From: Bacteroidales bacterium
GTDB taxonomy: Bacteria; Bacteroidota; Bacteroidia; Bacteroidales; Muribaculaceae
Assembly (NCBI GenBank): GCA_014800815.1
Contig: JAAVFI010000063.1
Span: forward strand, 1 to 34,799
Direction: 5' to 3'
Length of the DNA: 34,799 nt
Below, one piece after another: positions 25,559-34,455 of the stretch. The notes beneath the pieces were generated by a model. It saw nothing but the letters and a program-made list of their open reading frames with translations, was not told the origin of the DNA and made no database searches. Both the position numbers and the translations under genes were made by a program. Position 1 is the stretch's first letter, and each line of letters begins with the position of its first letter.

Positions 25559-25617
25559 CAAAGGTTGATATAAAATAATTTTCATGACTTACTTATTATT
25601 TTCTTTTGTATAAACAA

Positions 25618-25663
25618 TCCTGCAAAAAAAATGCCACGCCGAAATTCTGTCATTTTGGCAGGA
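25618..25663. repeat. Interrupted inverted repeat upstream of the clostripain operon
   Basis: TCCTGC (25618-25623) pairs with GCAGGA (25658-25663), and AAAATG pairs with CATTTT inside, with a bulge. The remaining intergenic sequence around it shows no gene. Confidence 0.35.
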
Positions 25664-25742
25664 TATCTGTTATTATATGCTAAACTTAGGCAAAGAGAGT
25701 TGAACGTGGTCCGATTATTGCGGGCAATAGTAGAAAAATTCG

Positions 25743-25750
25743 TAACTTTG
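25743..25750 (+). promoter_or_regulatory. -7 box of the six-gene operon
   Basis: TAACTTTG matches TAnnTTTG and ends 6 nt before the ATG at 25757. An ATTG at 25717-25720 is 22 nt upstream, slightly beyond the usual spacing. It decides the start at 25757 over the open frame from 25631. Confidence 0.65.
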
Positions 25751-25756
25751 TATTCT

Positions 25757-26992
25757 ATGAATAAGTATATACACATATTACTTGCAATAATAACCCTCGG
25801 CTCTGCGCTGTGCAGCTGCGACAGCACTCAAGAGCCCGACCCAGTGAAACCGAATCGCCCCGAACCCGAGAAGGTCGGGCGCACCGTACTTGTCTATCAG
25901 GTAGCCAATAACAACGGCCTCGCCGGCAACAGCGTCTCCGACCTCTCCGAGATGCAGAAGGCCGTGGATGAAGGACAGATACCTGCCGACGGCCGCGTAC
26001 TCGTCTACTGCAGGCGCACCGGCATGGAGCAAACCCTCTTCGAGCTCACCAAAGCGGGCAACGATACCCTCGCCGTATATTCCGATAAACTCTCGTCGGT
26101 CGCCCCCGAGCGCATGCTCGAAGTGCTCGCCGACGTACAAAAATTCGCCCCCTCCGATTCCTACGGCCTCATCCTGTGGGGACACGGCTCGGGTTGGCTG
26201 CAGGACGGCGTCGAAACAGCAACTTCAAAGCGCCGCAGCTACGGAGGCGACGACGGTCAGTGGATGAATGTCACCACTCTTGCCAAGACCCTCGCAAAAG
26301 GTCCGGCTCTCGACTACATATACTTCGACTGCTGCTTTATGGCCGGTGTCGAGGTGGCCTACGAACTCTCTTCCGTCGCCCCCTACATCGCGTTCAGCGC
26401 CATGGAGATTGCCGCCGAAGGCATGCCCTACGACCGCACCCTCGGCTCTTTCTTCAATGCCGGAGCCGAGGCCGTGACTGTCCCCGCCGAGACCACGGTA
26501 GACTACTACCGCGAGTGGCAGACAATCGGTGTACGTCCCGAATTCTCAATTCCGCAATTCGCCGGCAGATACTGCACTATGAGCGTGGTAGATTGCTCCA
26601 AGATTGATGCCGTGGCACAGGCCACACGCAGCATCTACGCCCTTGCGCCCGCTTCCCGACCTTCCGATATGTCGCCTCTCGACTACGGACGCAACAAATA
26701 CAAAGGCTACTACTTCGATTTCGGCAAATACGTGCACGACCTCTGCCTTGACTCTCAGGGACGCGAACGCTTCGACGGCGCCACTGCCTCCCTCGCCAAC
26801 TTCGACCAGACCCTTGCCGACGCCCTTATCTACAACGGATATATGGAGGAAGTCTTTGCCGGTGCTCGCCCTATCGACTCCTGCTCAGGCCTCACCACCT
26901 ACATCATGTCTACCCCCTCGTCGGCTTCGACAGTAAACTACAACACCCTCTCCTGGTATTCCGATATTGCCTCAGAACTATTTGTACGATAA
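25757..26992 (+). CDS. Clostripain-family (C11) cysteine peptidase lipoprotein
   Basis: A 411-residue envelope peptidase with a lipoprotein signal (lipidated C21 in ALCSC) and a Pro/Glu-rich linker. The catalytic dyad of family C11 is visible: H143 in LILWGHGSGW and C193 in YIYFDCCFMAGVEV. C11 enzymes cleave after Arg or Lys and often self-activate by cleaving a loop after the catalytic region. It is the first gene of a run of six; the next start is 6 nt after its stop. Its target is unknown. The start is set by the lipoprotein signal and the promoter box. Confidence 0.92.
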   Translation: MNKYIHILLAIITLGSALCSCDSTQEPDPVKPNRPEPEKVGRTVLVYQVANNNGLAGNSVSDLSEMQKAVDEGQIPADGRVLVYCRRTGMEQTLFELTKAGNDTLAVYSDKLSSVAPERMLEVLADVQKFAPSDSYGLILWGHGSGWLQDGVETATSKRRSYGGDDGQWMNVTTLAKTLAKGPALDYIYFDCCFMAGVEVAYELSSVAPYIAFSAMEIAAEGMPYDRTLGSFFNAGAEAVTVPAETTVDYYREWQTIGVRPEFSIPQFAGRYCTMSVVDCSKIDAVAQATRSIYALAPASRPSDMSPLDYGRNKYKGYYFDFGKYVHDLCLDSQGRERFDGATASLANFDQTLADALIYNGYMEEVFAGARPIDSCSGLTTYIMSTPSSASTVNYNTLSWYSDIASELFVR

Positions 26993-26998
26993 TAACTT

Positions 26999-28081
26999 AT
27001 GATACGCCTGCAATTCCCCGACGTAATGCCCGTAGCGGTCCCCGACTCAATCCCCACTCCACGCGAAGAAATCTCCATGCTCCGTTCGCTGCCCTTTGAC
27101 GAACTCCTCAATCGGTTCGTATCGTCAATGGTGAGCTTCGCCATAAATCTTCTCATAGCAGCAATCGTCTTCTATGTAGGCAGGCTGATTATCAATAAAC
27201 TATACCGCCTCCTGAGCGGAGTATTCATCAAGCGCAAGCTCGACCACTCCCTTACTACCTTCGTGCTGAGTCTCGTTAGGATAGTGCTTTACTTCATCCT
27301 GATAGTTACGGTGATAGGTATTCTCGGCATCGAGACATCATCATTCCTCGCGCTCTTTGCCTCCGCCGGTGTCGCTATCGGTATGGCTCTCAGCGGCACG
27401 CTCCAGAACTTCGCCGGCGGCGTGCTCATACTCCTGCTCAAGCCCTACAAGATAGGCGACTACATCGAAGCCCAGGGCTATGCCGGCACTGTGAGTGAGA
27501 TTCAGATTTTCCACACTATCATCTGCACCGGCGACAACAAGTCGATAATAATCCCCAACGGCGGCCTCTCCACCGGCTCCGTAAACAACTGGTCTCGCGA
27601 AGACTACCGCCGAATAGAGTGGACCGTAAGCATCAGTTACGGCGACAGCATCAACGCCGCACGAGAGAAAATCCTCGAGATTTTCGCCTCCGATCCCCGC
27701 ATCGTCACAAAATTCATTGAAGACGACCGCAAGCACCGCGCCGAAGAACTCGCCTCCACAACTCCCGCCGAAGATGCCGAACCCGAAAAGCCGCGTGGAT
27801 TCTTCGCCCGCCTATTCGGCCGTCGCAAGCTCCGCCCCGTGGTAGCGCCCCTCCCCTCCGAAAAAGCCATAATAGCCGTGCCCGTAGACCGTTCGCCGCG
27901 CGTCTTCGTGGGCGAGCTCGCCGCAAGCAGTGTCGACCTCAAGTGCCGCGCATGGGTGCAGACCGCCGACTACTGGAGCGTGTTCTTCGACATCAACGAA
28001 CGTATCTACAACGAACTCCCCGAAGCCGGAATTTCCTTCCCCTTCCCGCAGCTCGATGTTCATAACATACCTAACAACTAA
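26999..28081 (+). CDS. MscS-family mechanosensitive channel with extended C-terminal insertion
   Basis: A 360-residue inner-membrane channel that releases solutes on hypo-osmotic shock. Three transmembrane helices (about 44-66, 85-108, 114-148) end in the pore helix ALFASAGVAIGMALSGTLQNFAGGV and are followed by the beta domain (KPYKIGDYIEAQGYAGTVSEI, IIIPNG). Between DPRIVTKF (about 232-239) and PRVFVGELAASSVDL (300 on) are about 60 extra residues: an acidic EPEK-rich half, then a basic amphipathic stretch GFFARLFGRRKLR. E. coli MscS has only a few residues there. The end SFPFPQLDVH is typical. It is the second gene of the operon. Confidence 0.94.
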   Translation: MIRLQFPDVMPVAVPDSIPTPREEISMLRSLPFDELLNRFVSSMVSFAINLLIAAIVFYVGRLIINKLYRLLSGVFIKRKLDHSLTTFVLSLVRIVLYFILIVTVIGILGIETSSFLALFASAGVAIGMALSGTLQNFAGGVLILLLKPYKIGDYIEAQGYAGTVSEIQIFHTIICTGDNKSIIIPNGGLSTGSVNNWSREDYRRIEWTVSISYGDSINAAREKILEIFASDPRIVTKFIEDDRKHRAEELASTTPAEDAEPEKPRGFFARLFGRRKLRPVVAPLPSEKAIIAVPVDRSPRVFVGELAASSVDLKCRAWVQTADYWSVFFDINERIYNELPEAGISFPFPQLDVHNIPNN

Positions 28082-28091
28082 CATATTATAG

Positions 28092-30233
28092 ATGAAATCC
28101 GTCCACTTCATTGCAATGACAGCTCTGCTCACTTCATGTGCCGGCAACTCGGGTAAATTCAACTATCCCGAAGCTCCCTCCGACAGCACCGTCTACGAAG
28201 TTTTCGGCATGGAAGTTGCAGACCCGTATCGTCCTCTCGAGAATGATACCGCAGCCGCCACTCTCGCGTGGGTTGAGGCTGAGAATGCCCTCACTCAGAA
28301 ATATCTCTCGGCCATTCCATTCCGCAAAGACATCCACAAGCGCCTCGACGCCCTCAACCGCTACAGCCGTCAGGGTGCACCCTGGCGCGGCGACGATGGC
28401 AAATACTACTTCTCGGCCAACGACGGTTCGCACAACCAGGCCATAATCTACCGCAGCGAGACTCCCGGAGGCGAAGCCGAGGTCTTCCTTGACCCCAACG
28501 CCCTCTCCGACGACGGCACCGTTGCCCTCACAGGCCTCTTCCAGAGCCCCGACGGAAAGTACACCGCCTACACTATCTCGCGCTCAGGCTCCGACTGGAC
28601 CGAAATATTCTTGCTCGACACCGCCACCGGACAGCTCCTCGACGACCATATCGAGTGGGCAAAATTCACCGGAGCATCGTGGAACGGCAGCGACGGATTC
28701 TACTACAGCGCATACCCCGTGCCCGAGGCCGGCAAAGAATTCAGCAACGCCAACGAGTACCACAGCGTATACTATCACAAAATCGGCACTCCTCAGTCGG
28801 CCGACACCGTGGTGTATCACGACCCCGCCAAACCTCTCCGTTTCCACTCCGCCGAGACTGCTCACGACGGCAGCGCGCTCGCCATTATCGGTGGCGGCGA
28901 AGGGTCGGGCGAATCCGTCATTATCAAAGACCTCCGCAAGCCCGGTGCCTCATGGGTTACAATCGAACCCTCGCAGGACTTCACCAATGAAATCATCGGC
29001 ATTGTCGACGGCAAGATTTACATGCTCACTTCGGTAGACGCCCCCTCGAACCGTTTCGTGTGCGTCGATCCCGCAAAACCCGACCGCAAGGACTGGGTTG
29101 AAATTATTCCCCAGGATGCCGACGGTGCCGTGCTCTCGTCGGTAAACTTTGCCGGCAAGGACCATATCATCGCAGTTTTCGACCGCGACGCGGCCCACAC
29201 GGCATACCTCTATAATATCGCAGGTGGTGCGCCCGTCCGCGAAATCGAACTCCCCACCTACGGCACAGTCGCCGTTTCGTCCGACCACTCGTCCGACGAC
29301 GTATTCTACACCTTCTCCTCATTCGTCTATCCCGCCGCCGTCTACAGCTACGACATCGCTACCGGCGAGAGCAAGCTCTTCCACTCCACCGAGATTGAAG
29401 GCTTCACCCCCGAAGACTACATCACTGAGCAGATATTCTACACCTCGGCCGACGGCACTCGCGTACCCATGTTTATCGTACGCAAGAAGGGCGTCGAGGC
29501 CAATGGCAAGAATCCCGTGTACCTCTACGGCTACGGAGGTTTCAACGTAACCCTCAACCCCGGCTTCAATCCCAACCGCCTGCTCTGGCTTGAAAACGGT
29601 GGCATCTATGCTCAGGCCAACCTCCGTGGAGGCGCTGAATATGGCGAAGCATGGCATCAGGCAGGTACAAAGCAGAATAAGCTCAACGTATTCAACGACT
29701 TCATCGCCGCTGCCGAGTACATGATAGAGCAGGGCTGGACCACTCCCGAGCTCCTCACTATCGAGGGTGGCAGCAACGGCGGCCTCCTCGTCGGCGCTAC
29801 GGTCAACCTTCGTCCCGACCTCTTCAAAGTGGCCATTCCCCGTGTGGGCGTCATGGATATGATGCGCTACCACCTCTTCACCATCGGCTGGAACTGGGCT
29901 CCTGACTACGGCACCGTCGACGACAGCCCCGAAATGGCTTCGTACCTCCTCTCGTACTCTCCCGTCCACAACATCAAGAACGACGGCACTCCCTATCCCG
30001 CTATCCTCGTTACGACTGCCGACCACGACGACCGCGTTGTGCCCGCACACTCCTTCAAGTACGCCGCCACCCTCCAGGCTTCCGATACAGGCAATGCTCC
30101 CAAGCTCATCCGTATCGACAGCAAGGCAGGCCACGGCGCAGGCAAACCCGTTGCTAAGGTTGTCGATGAATACGCCGATATCTATTCATTCATCTATCAG
30201 AATCTCGGTATCGTACCCGCTACTGCCGAATGA
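28092..30233 (+). CDS. Prolyl oligopeptidase family (S9A) lipoprotein
   Basis: This 713-residue serine peptidase cleaves short peptides after proline. A lipoprotein signal (C16 in LLTSC) anchors it in the envelope. An N-terminal seven-bladed propeller (about 70-440) gates the alpha/beta hydrolase domain. The catalytic triad is S561 (EGGSNGG), D647 (DHDDRVVP) and H681 (AGHGAG), matching the spacing in mammalian POP (554, 641, 680). It is the third gene of the operon and overlaps the next by ATGA. Confidence 0.96.
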   Translation: MKSVHFIAMTALLTSCAGNSGKFNYPEAPSDSTVYEVFGMEVADPYRPLENDTAAATLAWVEAENALTQKYLSAIPFRKDIHKRLDALNRYSRQGAPWRGDDGKYYFSANDGSHNQAIIYRSETPGGEAEVFLDPNALSDDGTVALTGLFQSPDGKYTAYTISRSGSDWTEIFLLDTATGQLLDDHIEWAKFTGASWNGSDGFYYSAYPVPEAGKEFSNANEYHSVYYHKIGTPQSADTVVYHDPAKPLRFHSAETAHDGSALAIIGGGEGSGESVIIKDLRKPGASWVTIEPSQDFTNEIIGIVDGKIYMLTSVDAPSNRFVCVDPAKPDRKDWVEIIPQDADGAVLSSVNFAGKDHIIAVFDRDAAHTAYLYNIAGGAPVREIELPTYGTVAVSSDHSSDDVFYTFSSFVYPAAVYSYDIATGESKLFHSTEIEGFTPEDYITEQIFYTSADGTRVPMFIVRKKGVEANGKNPVYLYGYGGFNVTLNPGFNPNRLLWLENGGIYAQANLRGGAEYGEAWHQAGTKQNKLNVFNDFIAAAEYMIEQGWTTPELLTIEGGSNGGLLVGATVNLRPDLFKVAIPRVGVMDMMRYHLFTIGWNWAPDYGTVDDSPEMASYLLSYSPVHNIKNDGTPYPAILVTTADHDDRVVPAHSFKYAATLQASDTGNAPKLIRIDSKAGHGAGKPVAKVVDEYADIYSFIYQNLGIVPATAE

Positions 30234-31198
30234 CTATTCGCACAATAATCCTCTCGATAATGCTTCCGGTGCTTGCCTTAGGCACCGGAAGCTGCTTCAC
30301 GGGTGTGGAGGGCACTCCCAAAATCCGCCTCGACGACGTGCGCCGCACAGGCGCGTCAAAGCTCACTCCCGAGCAAACCTATCTCGCTGATTTTGAACCA
30401 GAGGCTCCCTCGAAGTGGCGCAAAGGCAAGCCCTTCCTTGTAGCAAGCGACCGTATCTCCCTTATTTTCACGCAGGCATCCTCTCCGGCCGACAATCTCA
30501 CAGGCCGCGTGCTCGCTTTCGAAGAATTCACGCCCTCGCGAAGCCTCACCGGCGACGACGCCGGCGAAGTAGTCTTCACCGGCCGCGACAATACTCGATA
30601 CTACTACCGCGTCCCCGGTCTCACCGCCTCGAAACTCGACACACTCTCGCGCCTGCAGATACCATTTACCGTCGACCTCGACCTTGTAGCCCGCGTCGAT
30701 TCAGCCCTTACGGGTCGCAACCTCTTCGTGCGCACACCCCTGTGGTACGATGCGCGCACACGCCAGGATGTCAACGGACTGCGCCACATCGAAGTGCATA
30801 TCGACAGCGTCGGTCCCGGCGACGATTATTTCCCCGCCGCCGTGTATTTCCATGCCACCGACCCGCAGTACCTCTCCCGCACCGACCCCGACGGCCACGG
30901 ACGCATGCTCCTGCTTAGCACAGGCACGAGCCGCGCCGCCACACGCACATTCGACACCCTCTTTTCATTCTCCGACCCGCGCAAGACTCACCCCGAAATC
31001 AAAGACGACGTGTGGGCCCTCATCATCGCCTCGAAGGTGCGCAACGGCATGTCGCGCGAAGAGTGCCGCCTCGCCCTCGGTTCTCCCCACGAAGTACTCC
31101 GCACACCCTCCTATAGCGGCATGCGCGAGAGCTGGAGCTATTCCGACGGCGTTTACCTGATTTTCGACGACGGTTTTCTCACTCGATTCCGACTATGA
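30230..31198 (+). CDS. Lipoprotein with BamE/SmpA-like C-terminal domain
   Basis: A 322-residue protein with a signal (MTIRTIILSIMLPVLALGTGSC) whose Cys at residue 22 is probably lipidated. The middle (about 40-250) is a beta-rich region I do not recognise. The last 60 residues read KVRNGMSREECRLALGSP, then an aromatic strand and YLIFDDGFLTRFRL. This is the BamE/OmlA pattern of helix, GxP turn and hairpin. BamE-like domains act in outer-membrane assembly, but this protein is much larger than BamE, so a different envelope role is likely. It overlaps both neighbours by ATGA, suggesting translational coupling. Confidence 0.75.
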   Translation: MTIRTIILSIMLPVLALGTGSCFTGVEGTPKIRLDDVRRTGASKLTPEQTYLADFEPEAPSKWRKGKPFLVASDRISLIFTQASSPADNLTGRVLAFEEFTPSRSLTGDDAGEVVFTGRDNTRYYYRVPGLTASKLDTLSRLQIPFTVDLDLVARVDSALTGRNLFVRTPLWYDARTRQDVNGLRHIEVHIDSVGPGDDYFPAAVYFHATDPQYLSRTDPDGHGRMLLLSTGTSRAATRTFDTLFSFSDPRKTHPEIKDDVWALIIASKVRNGMSREECRLALGSPHEVLRTPSYSGMRESWSYSDGVYLIFDDGFLTRFRL

Positions 31199-32028
31199 AA
31201 CTCACTTTTCTTGGCACCGGCACCTCAACGGGCGTACCTCAGATGAGGTGCGATTGTGAAGTGTGCCGCTCGTCCGATCCGCGCGACAACCGCCTGCGAT
31301 GTTCGGCCCTGCTTGAGATAGAAGAAGGCCTGCCAGGTATTCTCATCGACTGCGGCCCCGATTTCCGCTCACAGATGCTCCGCGAGCAGAGTCCCGACCT
31401 CGCCTGCGCCGTCCTCACCCATAGTCACTACGACCACGTGGGAGGTGTCGACGATTTGCGTCCCTATGCCTATTCAGCCCCCGGCGAGCATTTCCCGCTC
31501 TACTGTCAGGCCGACGTCGCCGCCGACCTCCGCGCGCGTATTCCCTATTGCTTCACCGAGCACCCCTACGCCGGCGTGCCTCAGTTCGACCTCCGCATAG
31601 TCGAGGCCTACAAAACTTTTTCAATAGACCTCGGTAGGGGAGTGACAGTCGAAGTTCTGCCGCTCGAAATCATCCACGGCAAGCTGCCGATTCTCGGCTA
31701 TCGCTTTGATTCACTTGCATATATCACCGATGCAAGTTACGTTCCAGAGCGCACCGTCGAAGCTCTCCGCGGCGTCGACACACTCGTCATCAACGCCCTC
31801 CGGCACGAGCCGCACTTCTCTCATCTAAACCTTAGGCAAGCTCTCGACGTTATAGAATTGACGGCACCGAGGCAGGCTTACCTAACTCACTTCAGTCATC
31901 AGATAGGGCTCCACAGCGAACTCCTGAAGATACTACCCGAAAACGTTCACCCTGCCAGCGATCGTCGTCAGATAATTATAACCGACGATAAAACGCTTAA
32001 CTATGGCAGCAGAAATAACTTATCTTGA
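31195..32028 (+). CDS. MBL-fold metallohydrolase, PhnP-like
   Basis: A 277-residue cytoplasmic metallo-beta-lactamase-fold hydrolase. The metal motif HSHYDH is at 76-81, with TDASYV (third-metal Asp) and NALRHEPHFSH, THFSHQIG later in the chain. The N-terminal MRCDCEVCRS carries Cys residues that form the structural zinc site in PhnP-type phosphodiesterases. Such enzymes cleave cyclic or small phosphodiesters; the substrate here is unknown. It overlaps the preceding gene by ATGA and the next by 26 nt. Confidence 0.92.
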   Translation: MKLTFLGTGTSTGVPQMRCDCEVCRSSDPRDNRLRCSALLEIEEGLPGILIDCGPDFRSQMLREQSPDLACAVLTHSHYDHVGGVDDLRPYAYSAPGEHFPLYCQADVAADLRARIPYCFTEHPYAGVPQFDLRIVEAYKTFSIDLGRGVTVEVLPLEIIHGKLPILGYRFDSLAYITDASYVPERTVEALRGVDTLVINALRHEPHFSHLNLRQALDVIELTAPRQAYLTHFSHQIGLHSELLKILPENVHPASDRRQIIITDDKTLNYGSRNNLS

Positions 32029-32743
32029 CAACTCGGGCTTTCTCGTAGAACTCCCCGACGTACTTCTCGTTTTCGATTACTATCGCGACCCCGCGCATTC
32101 TGTCACTAAGGCTCTTCAGAAATATCCCGAAAAGCCCGTAATCTTCTTTGTGACACACAACCACTCCGACCACTTCAACACCGAGATTTTCAACCTCGGC
32201 CAGAGTCACCGTCGCCTCTACGTTCTTTCCAACGACATCCCCACACGTGAGATTCACGACACCATGCCTATCGACTGGATGAGCCGCGGCGATACTCTCG
32301 AAGACCTCCCCGGCGGCCTCTCTGTAAAAGCATACGGCTCCACCGATGCAGGCGTGAGCTACCTCGTGACACGCTCCGACGGCTTCCGCATCTTCCATGC
32401 CGGCGACCTCAATCTCTGGCATTGGGACAAAGAAAGCACACCCCGCGAAGTGGCTAAGGCAAACGACCTCTTCAATACCGAACTCCACCGCATCAGCTCC
32501 GAAGTCGACCGCATCGACGTGGCATTCTTCCCCGTCGACGTACGCCAGGGTGCCAACTGCGCCGCAGGTGCTCAGGAATTTATCAAGACAATAGCCGTCC
32601 GCGATTTCTTCCCCATGCACTACAAAGGCGACTACGAGCAGGCTCTCTACTTCGCCACTTACAATCTACCCGAAAAGATAGTGGAACGCACAAATATCCA
32701 CTGTCTGCATAAACCCGGAGAAACAGTCTCCGTAGATTGCTGA
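32003..32743 (+). CDS. MBL-fold metallohydrolase, UlaG/COG2220-like
   Basis: A second, unrelated metallo-beta-lactamase-fold protein of 246 residues. The metal motif HNHSDH is at 52-57, and a later FHAGDLNLW supplies the Asp ligand. A shorter N-terminus (ITYLDNSGFLVEL) and the pattern of COG2220 enzymes separate it from the PhnP-like neighbour, so the two genes are not a recent duplication. Its substrate is unknown. It closes the operon and is followed by a terminator 6 nt after its stop. Confidence 0.9.
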   Translation: MAAEITYLDNSGFLVELPDVLLVFDYYRDPAHSVTKALQKYPEKPVIFFVTHNHSDHFNTEIFNLGQSHRRLYVLSNDIPTREIHDTMPIDWMSRGDTLEDLPGGLSVKAYGSTDAGVSYLVTRSDGFRIFHAGDLNLWHWDKESTPREVAKANDLFNTELHRISSEVDRIDVAFFPVDVRQGANCAAGAQEFIKTIAVRDFFPMHYKGDYEQALYFATYNLPEKIVERTNIHCLHKPGETVSVDC

Positions 32744-32748
32744 ACACT

Positions 32749-32777
32749 GTGGCCGGCCTCGTGTCGGCCACTATTTT
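32749..32777 (+). terminator. Terminator of the six-gene operon
   Basis: A perfect 7-bp stem (GTGGCCG with CGGCCAC) with a 9-nt loop is followed by TATTTT, just after the last stop codon. Confidence 0.75.
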
Positions 32778-32813
32778 AAGTAGCTATTTTTCAACCTCTT
32801 CAACTATTTTATC

Positions 32814-33797
32814 ATGACCACAAATTCAAGAATTAAATCATCGTCCGCTCGATGTACGCGGCCGGTCTTAGTTGCCGAACCCGCAGCTAAACCGGTTTTT
32901 GAACCCTTTACCCTCAGCGATATACAGCAGACCCTACCCATGCTCCGCAGCAGCAGGTCGCGCTCATGCGATTTTACAGCCGGAGGAGTATTCATGTGGG
33001 TCGATTATTTCGGCTACGAGCGGTGTATCGTCGGCGGCGACACCCTCTTTATCCGCGGCCTCTCCGAAGATTTCACTCGCCGCCCCGCCTTTTCGCTTCC
33101 CGTAGGACGCATGCCCTTGACCGAAGCCGTAGCGTTTCTCCGCGAGTATTGTCATGAAAACGGTATCCCCCTTTTCTTCTCTGCAATCCCCGAAGACAGA
33201 CTCGAAGAACTTCGCGAACTCGGTGTCGAACAAGTCGAAGAACTCACCGACTGGGCCGACTACATCTACCGGGCCTCCGACCTCGCAACCCTCACGGGCA
33301 AAGCGTATAGCAAGAAGCGAAATCACGTAAACCGTTTCATCTCCGACAACCCAGGCTACCGCCTCGAAACAATCGACGACTCCAACCTGCCCGAACTCAT
33401 CGACTTCTTCTCGGCTCTCGACATCGAAAGCGAGAAAGTCGACCCCGTCATGTCAGAATACGAGCGCGAGCAGTGCCTCGACGTCCTCCGCAACTATCAT
33501 CTCTATCCCTTCGAGGGAGCAATCCTCCGCGACGGCGAAGGGCGAATAGTAGCCTTCACTGCCGGCGAACTCGTAGGAGACACACTCATCCTCCACATCG
33601 AGAAAATGCGCCACGACGTATCGGGAGCAGGCGAAGCCATCAACAAATTCTTTGCCGAAAAGATGCTCGCCGAGCACCCCGAACTCCAATACATCAACCG
33701 CGAAGACGACTCCGGCGACCCCGGCCTCCGTTTCGCAAAAGAATCATATCACCCCGCATTCCGCCTCCGCAAGTACAACGTACTCATGAAAGCATAG
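32814..33797 (+). CDS. DUF2156 (LPG synthase C-like) protein
   Basis: A 327-residue cytoplasmic protein of the DUF2156 family, two GNAT-like folds related to the aminoacyl-transferring domain of phosphatidylglycerol lysyltransferase. It lacks the transmembrane flippase of MprF. Conserved blocks are TAGGVFMWVDYFGYE, the YSKKRNHVNRF segment and YINREDDSGDPGLRFAKESYHP near the end. The first 25 residues are variable and basic. The start is supported by ATG after the operon terminator, with a weak TATTTTTC box near 32784. Its acceptor is unknown. Confidence 0.88.
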   Translation: MTTNSRIKSSSARCTRPVLVAEPAAKPVFEPFTLSDIQQTLPMLRSSRSRSCDFTAGGVFMWVDYFGYERCIVGGDTLFIRGLSEDFTRRPAFSLPVGRMPLTEAVAFLREYCHENGIPLFFSAIPEDRLEELRELGVEQVEELTDWADYIYRASDLATLTGKAYSKKRNHVNRFISDNPGYRLETIDDSNLPELIDFFSALDIESEKVDPVMSEYEREQCLDVLRNYHLYPFEGAILRDGEGRIVAFTAGELVGDTLILHIEKMRHDVSGAGEAINKFFAEKMLAEHPELQYINREDDSGDPGLRFAKESYHPAFRLRKYNVLMKA

Positions 33798-33824
33798 CGG
33801 AGCGCACAACACCGAGAGACATAG

Positions 33825-33862
33825 AAAAACGGACCGCAGAATATTCTGCAGCCCGTTTTTTA
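33825..33862. terminator. Bidirectional terminator between DUF2156 and rpmE
   Basis: AAAACGG pairs with CCGTTTT and GCAGAAT with ATTCTGC across a small internal loop. A-run on the left and T-run on the right allow use from both convergent genes. Confidence 0.8.
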
Positions 33863-33926
33863 TGTCTCTTGTCTTGAGTGGCGGATGTTGCGCAATTACC
33901 GCCGTTAAGACTTACTGAGGCGAAAC

Positions 33927-34181
33927 TTATTTTTTCTTGCGAACAGCGTAGCGGTTCATGAACTTGTCAACGCGACCTGCGGTGTCCACGAGCTTCTGCT
34001 TGCCGGTGAAGAAGGGGTGTGATGAACTTGTGATTTCAAGCTTCACGAGGGGATAAGTGACGCCGTCTACCTCGATAGTTTCGCGAGTAGCTACAGTTGA
34101 GCGGGTGATGAAGATTTCGTCGTTAGACATATCTTTGAATACCACTTCGCGATAGGTTGAGGGATGAATGTCTTTTTTCAT
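33927..34181 (-). CDS. rpmE2: 50S ribosomal protein L31, type B
   Basis: An 84-residue ribosomal protein of the large subunit at the intersubunit bridge. The sequence begins [17 protein letters not shown] and has the conserved block [23 protein letters not shown]. It contains no Cys, so it is the zinc-free type B form. No type A copy is in the window. It has its own promoter and a leader of about 70 nt. Confidence 0.97.
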   Translation of the reverse strand: MKKDIHPSTYREVVFKDMSNDEIFITRSTVATRETIEVDGVTYPLVKLEITSSSHPFFTGKQKLVDTAGRVDKFMNRYAVRKKK

Positions 34182-34222
34182 TGCTAATTAGCTATTTAAA
34201 TACGTATTATTCTGTTACTTGA

Positions 34223-34241
34223 AGGCGCTGGTAAGGCGCTT
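34223..34241 (-). promoter_or_regulatory. Small hairpin in the L31 leader
   Basis: The leader contains two direct AGCGCC words that can pair through their self-complementary GCGC cores (6 bp including one G-U), next to an A-run. It could be an autoregulatory leader element, but the signal is weak. Confidence 0.2.
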
Positions 34242-34257
34242 TTTTCGTAATGGCCTG

Positions 34258-34288
34258 CAAATTTACGCATTTTTTCTCATTCTCGCAA
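34258..34288 (-). promoter_or_regulatory. Promoter of the L31 gene
   Basis: The minus strand has TTG (34288-34286), a 20-nt spacer, then TAAATTTG (34265-34258). The ATG lies 76 nt further on. Confidence 0.75.
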
Positions 34289-34374
34289 CCATTTCACCAT
34301 TTAATTCCCCGCAACCCCCTCAAAAATTAGCGGTATAGTTATTGGTGCGCAATCGCCGACCTCAGCCACTTGCG

Positions 34375-34442
34375 GGATGTGCCCGGATAGGTCTGTCTAT
34401 ACGTTGGCATCAGGGAGACAGCTTCATGGCAGAGGCTACGGT
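34375..34442 (+). repeat. Diverged copy of the left-end repeat
   Basis: Starting at GGATGTGC, this 68-bp segment aligns with 1765-1835: ACGTTGGC, then GGAGA/GAGGA, then TTCATGG, an AGGCTACGG/AGGGACTACGG end, with small gaps. The following seven T are absent from the first copy. Confidence 0.7.
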
Positions 34443-34455
34443 TTTTTTCAATACG

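Noticed and set aside
25413-25756. CIRCE heat-shock operator at htpG
   Set aside because: No TTAGCACTC-N9-GAGTGCTAA match in the region.
31195-32743. Recent duplication of an MBL hydrolase
   Set aside because: The two share only the metal motif and fold; N-termini and conserved blocks belong to different subfamilies.
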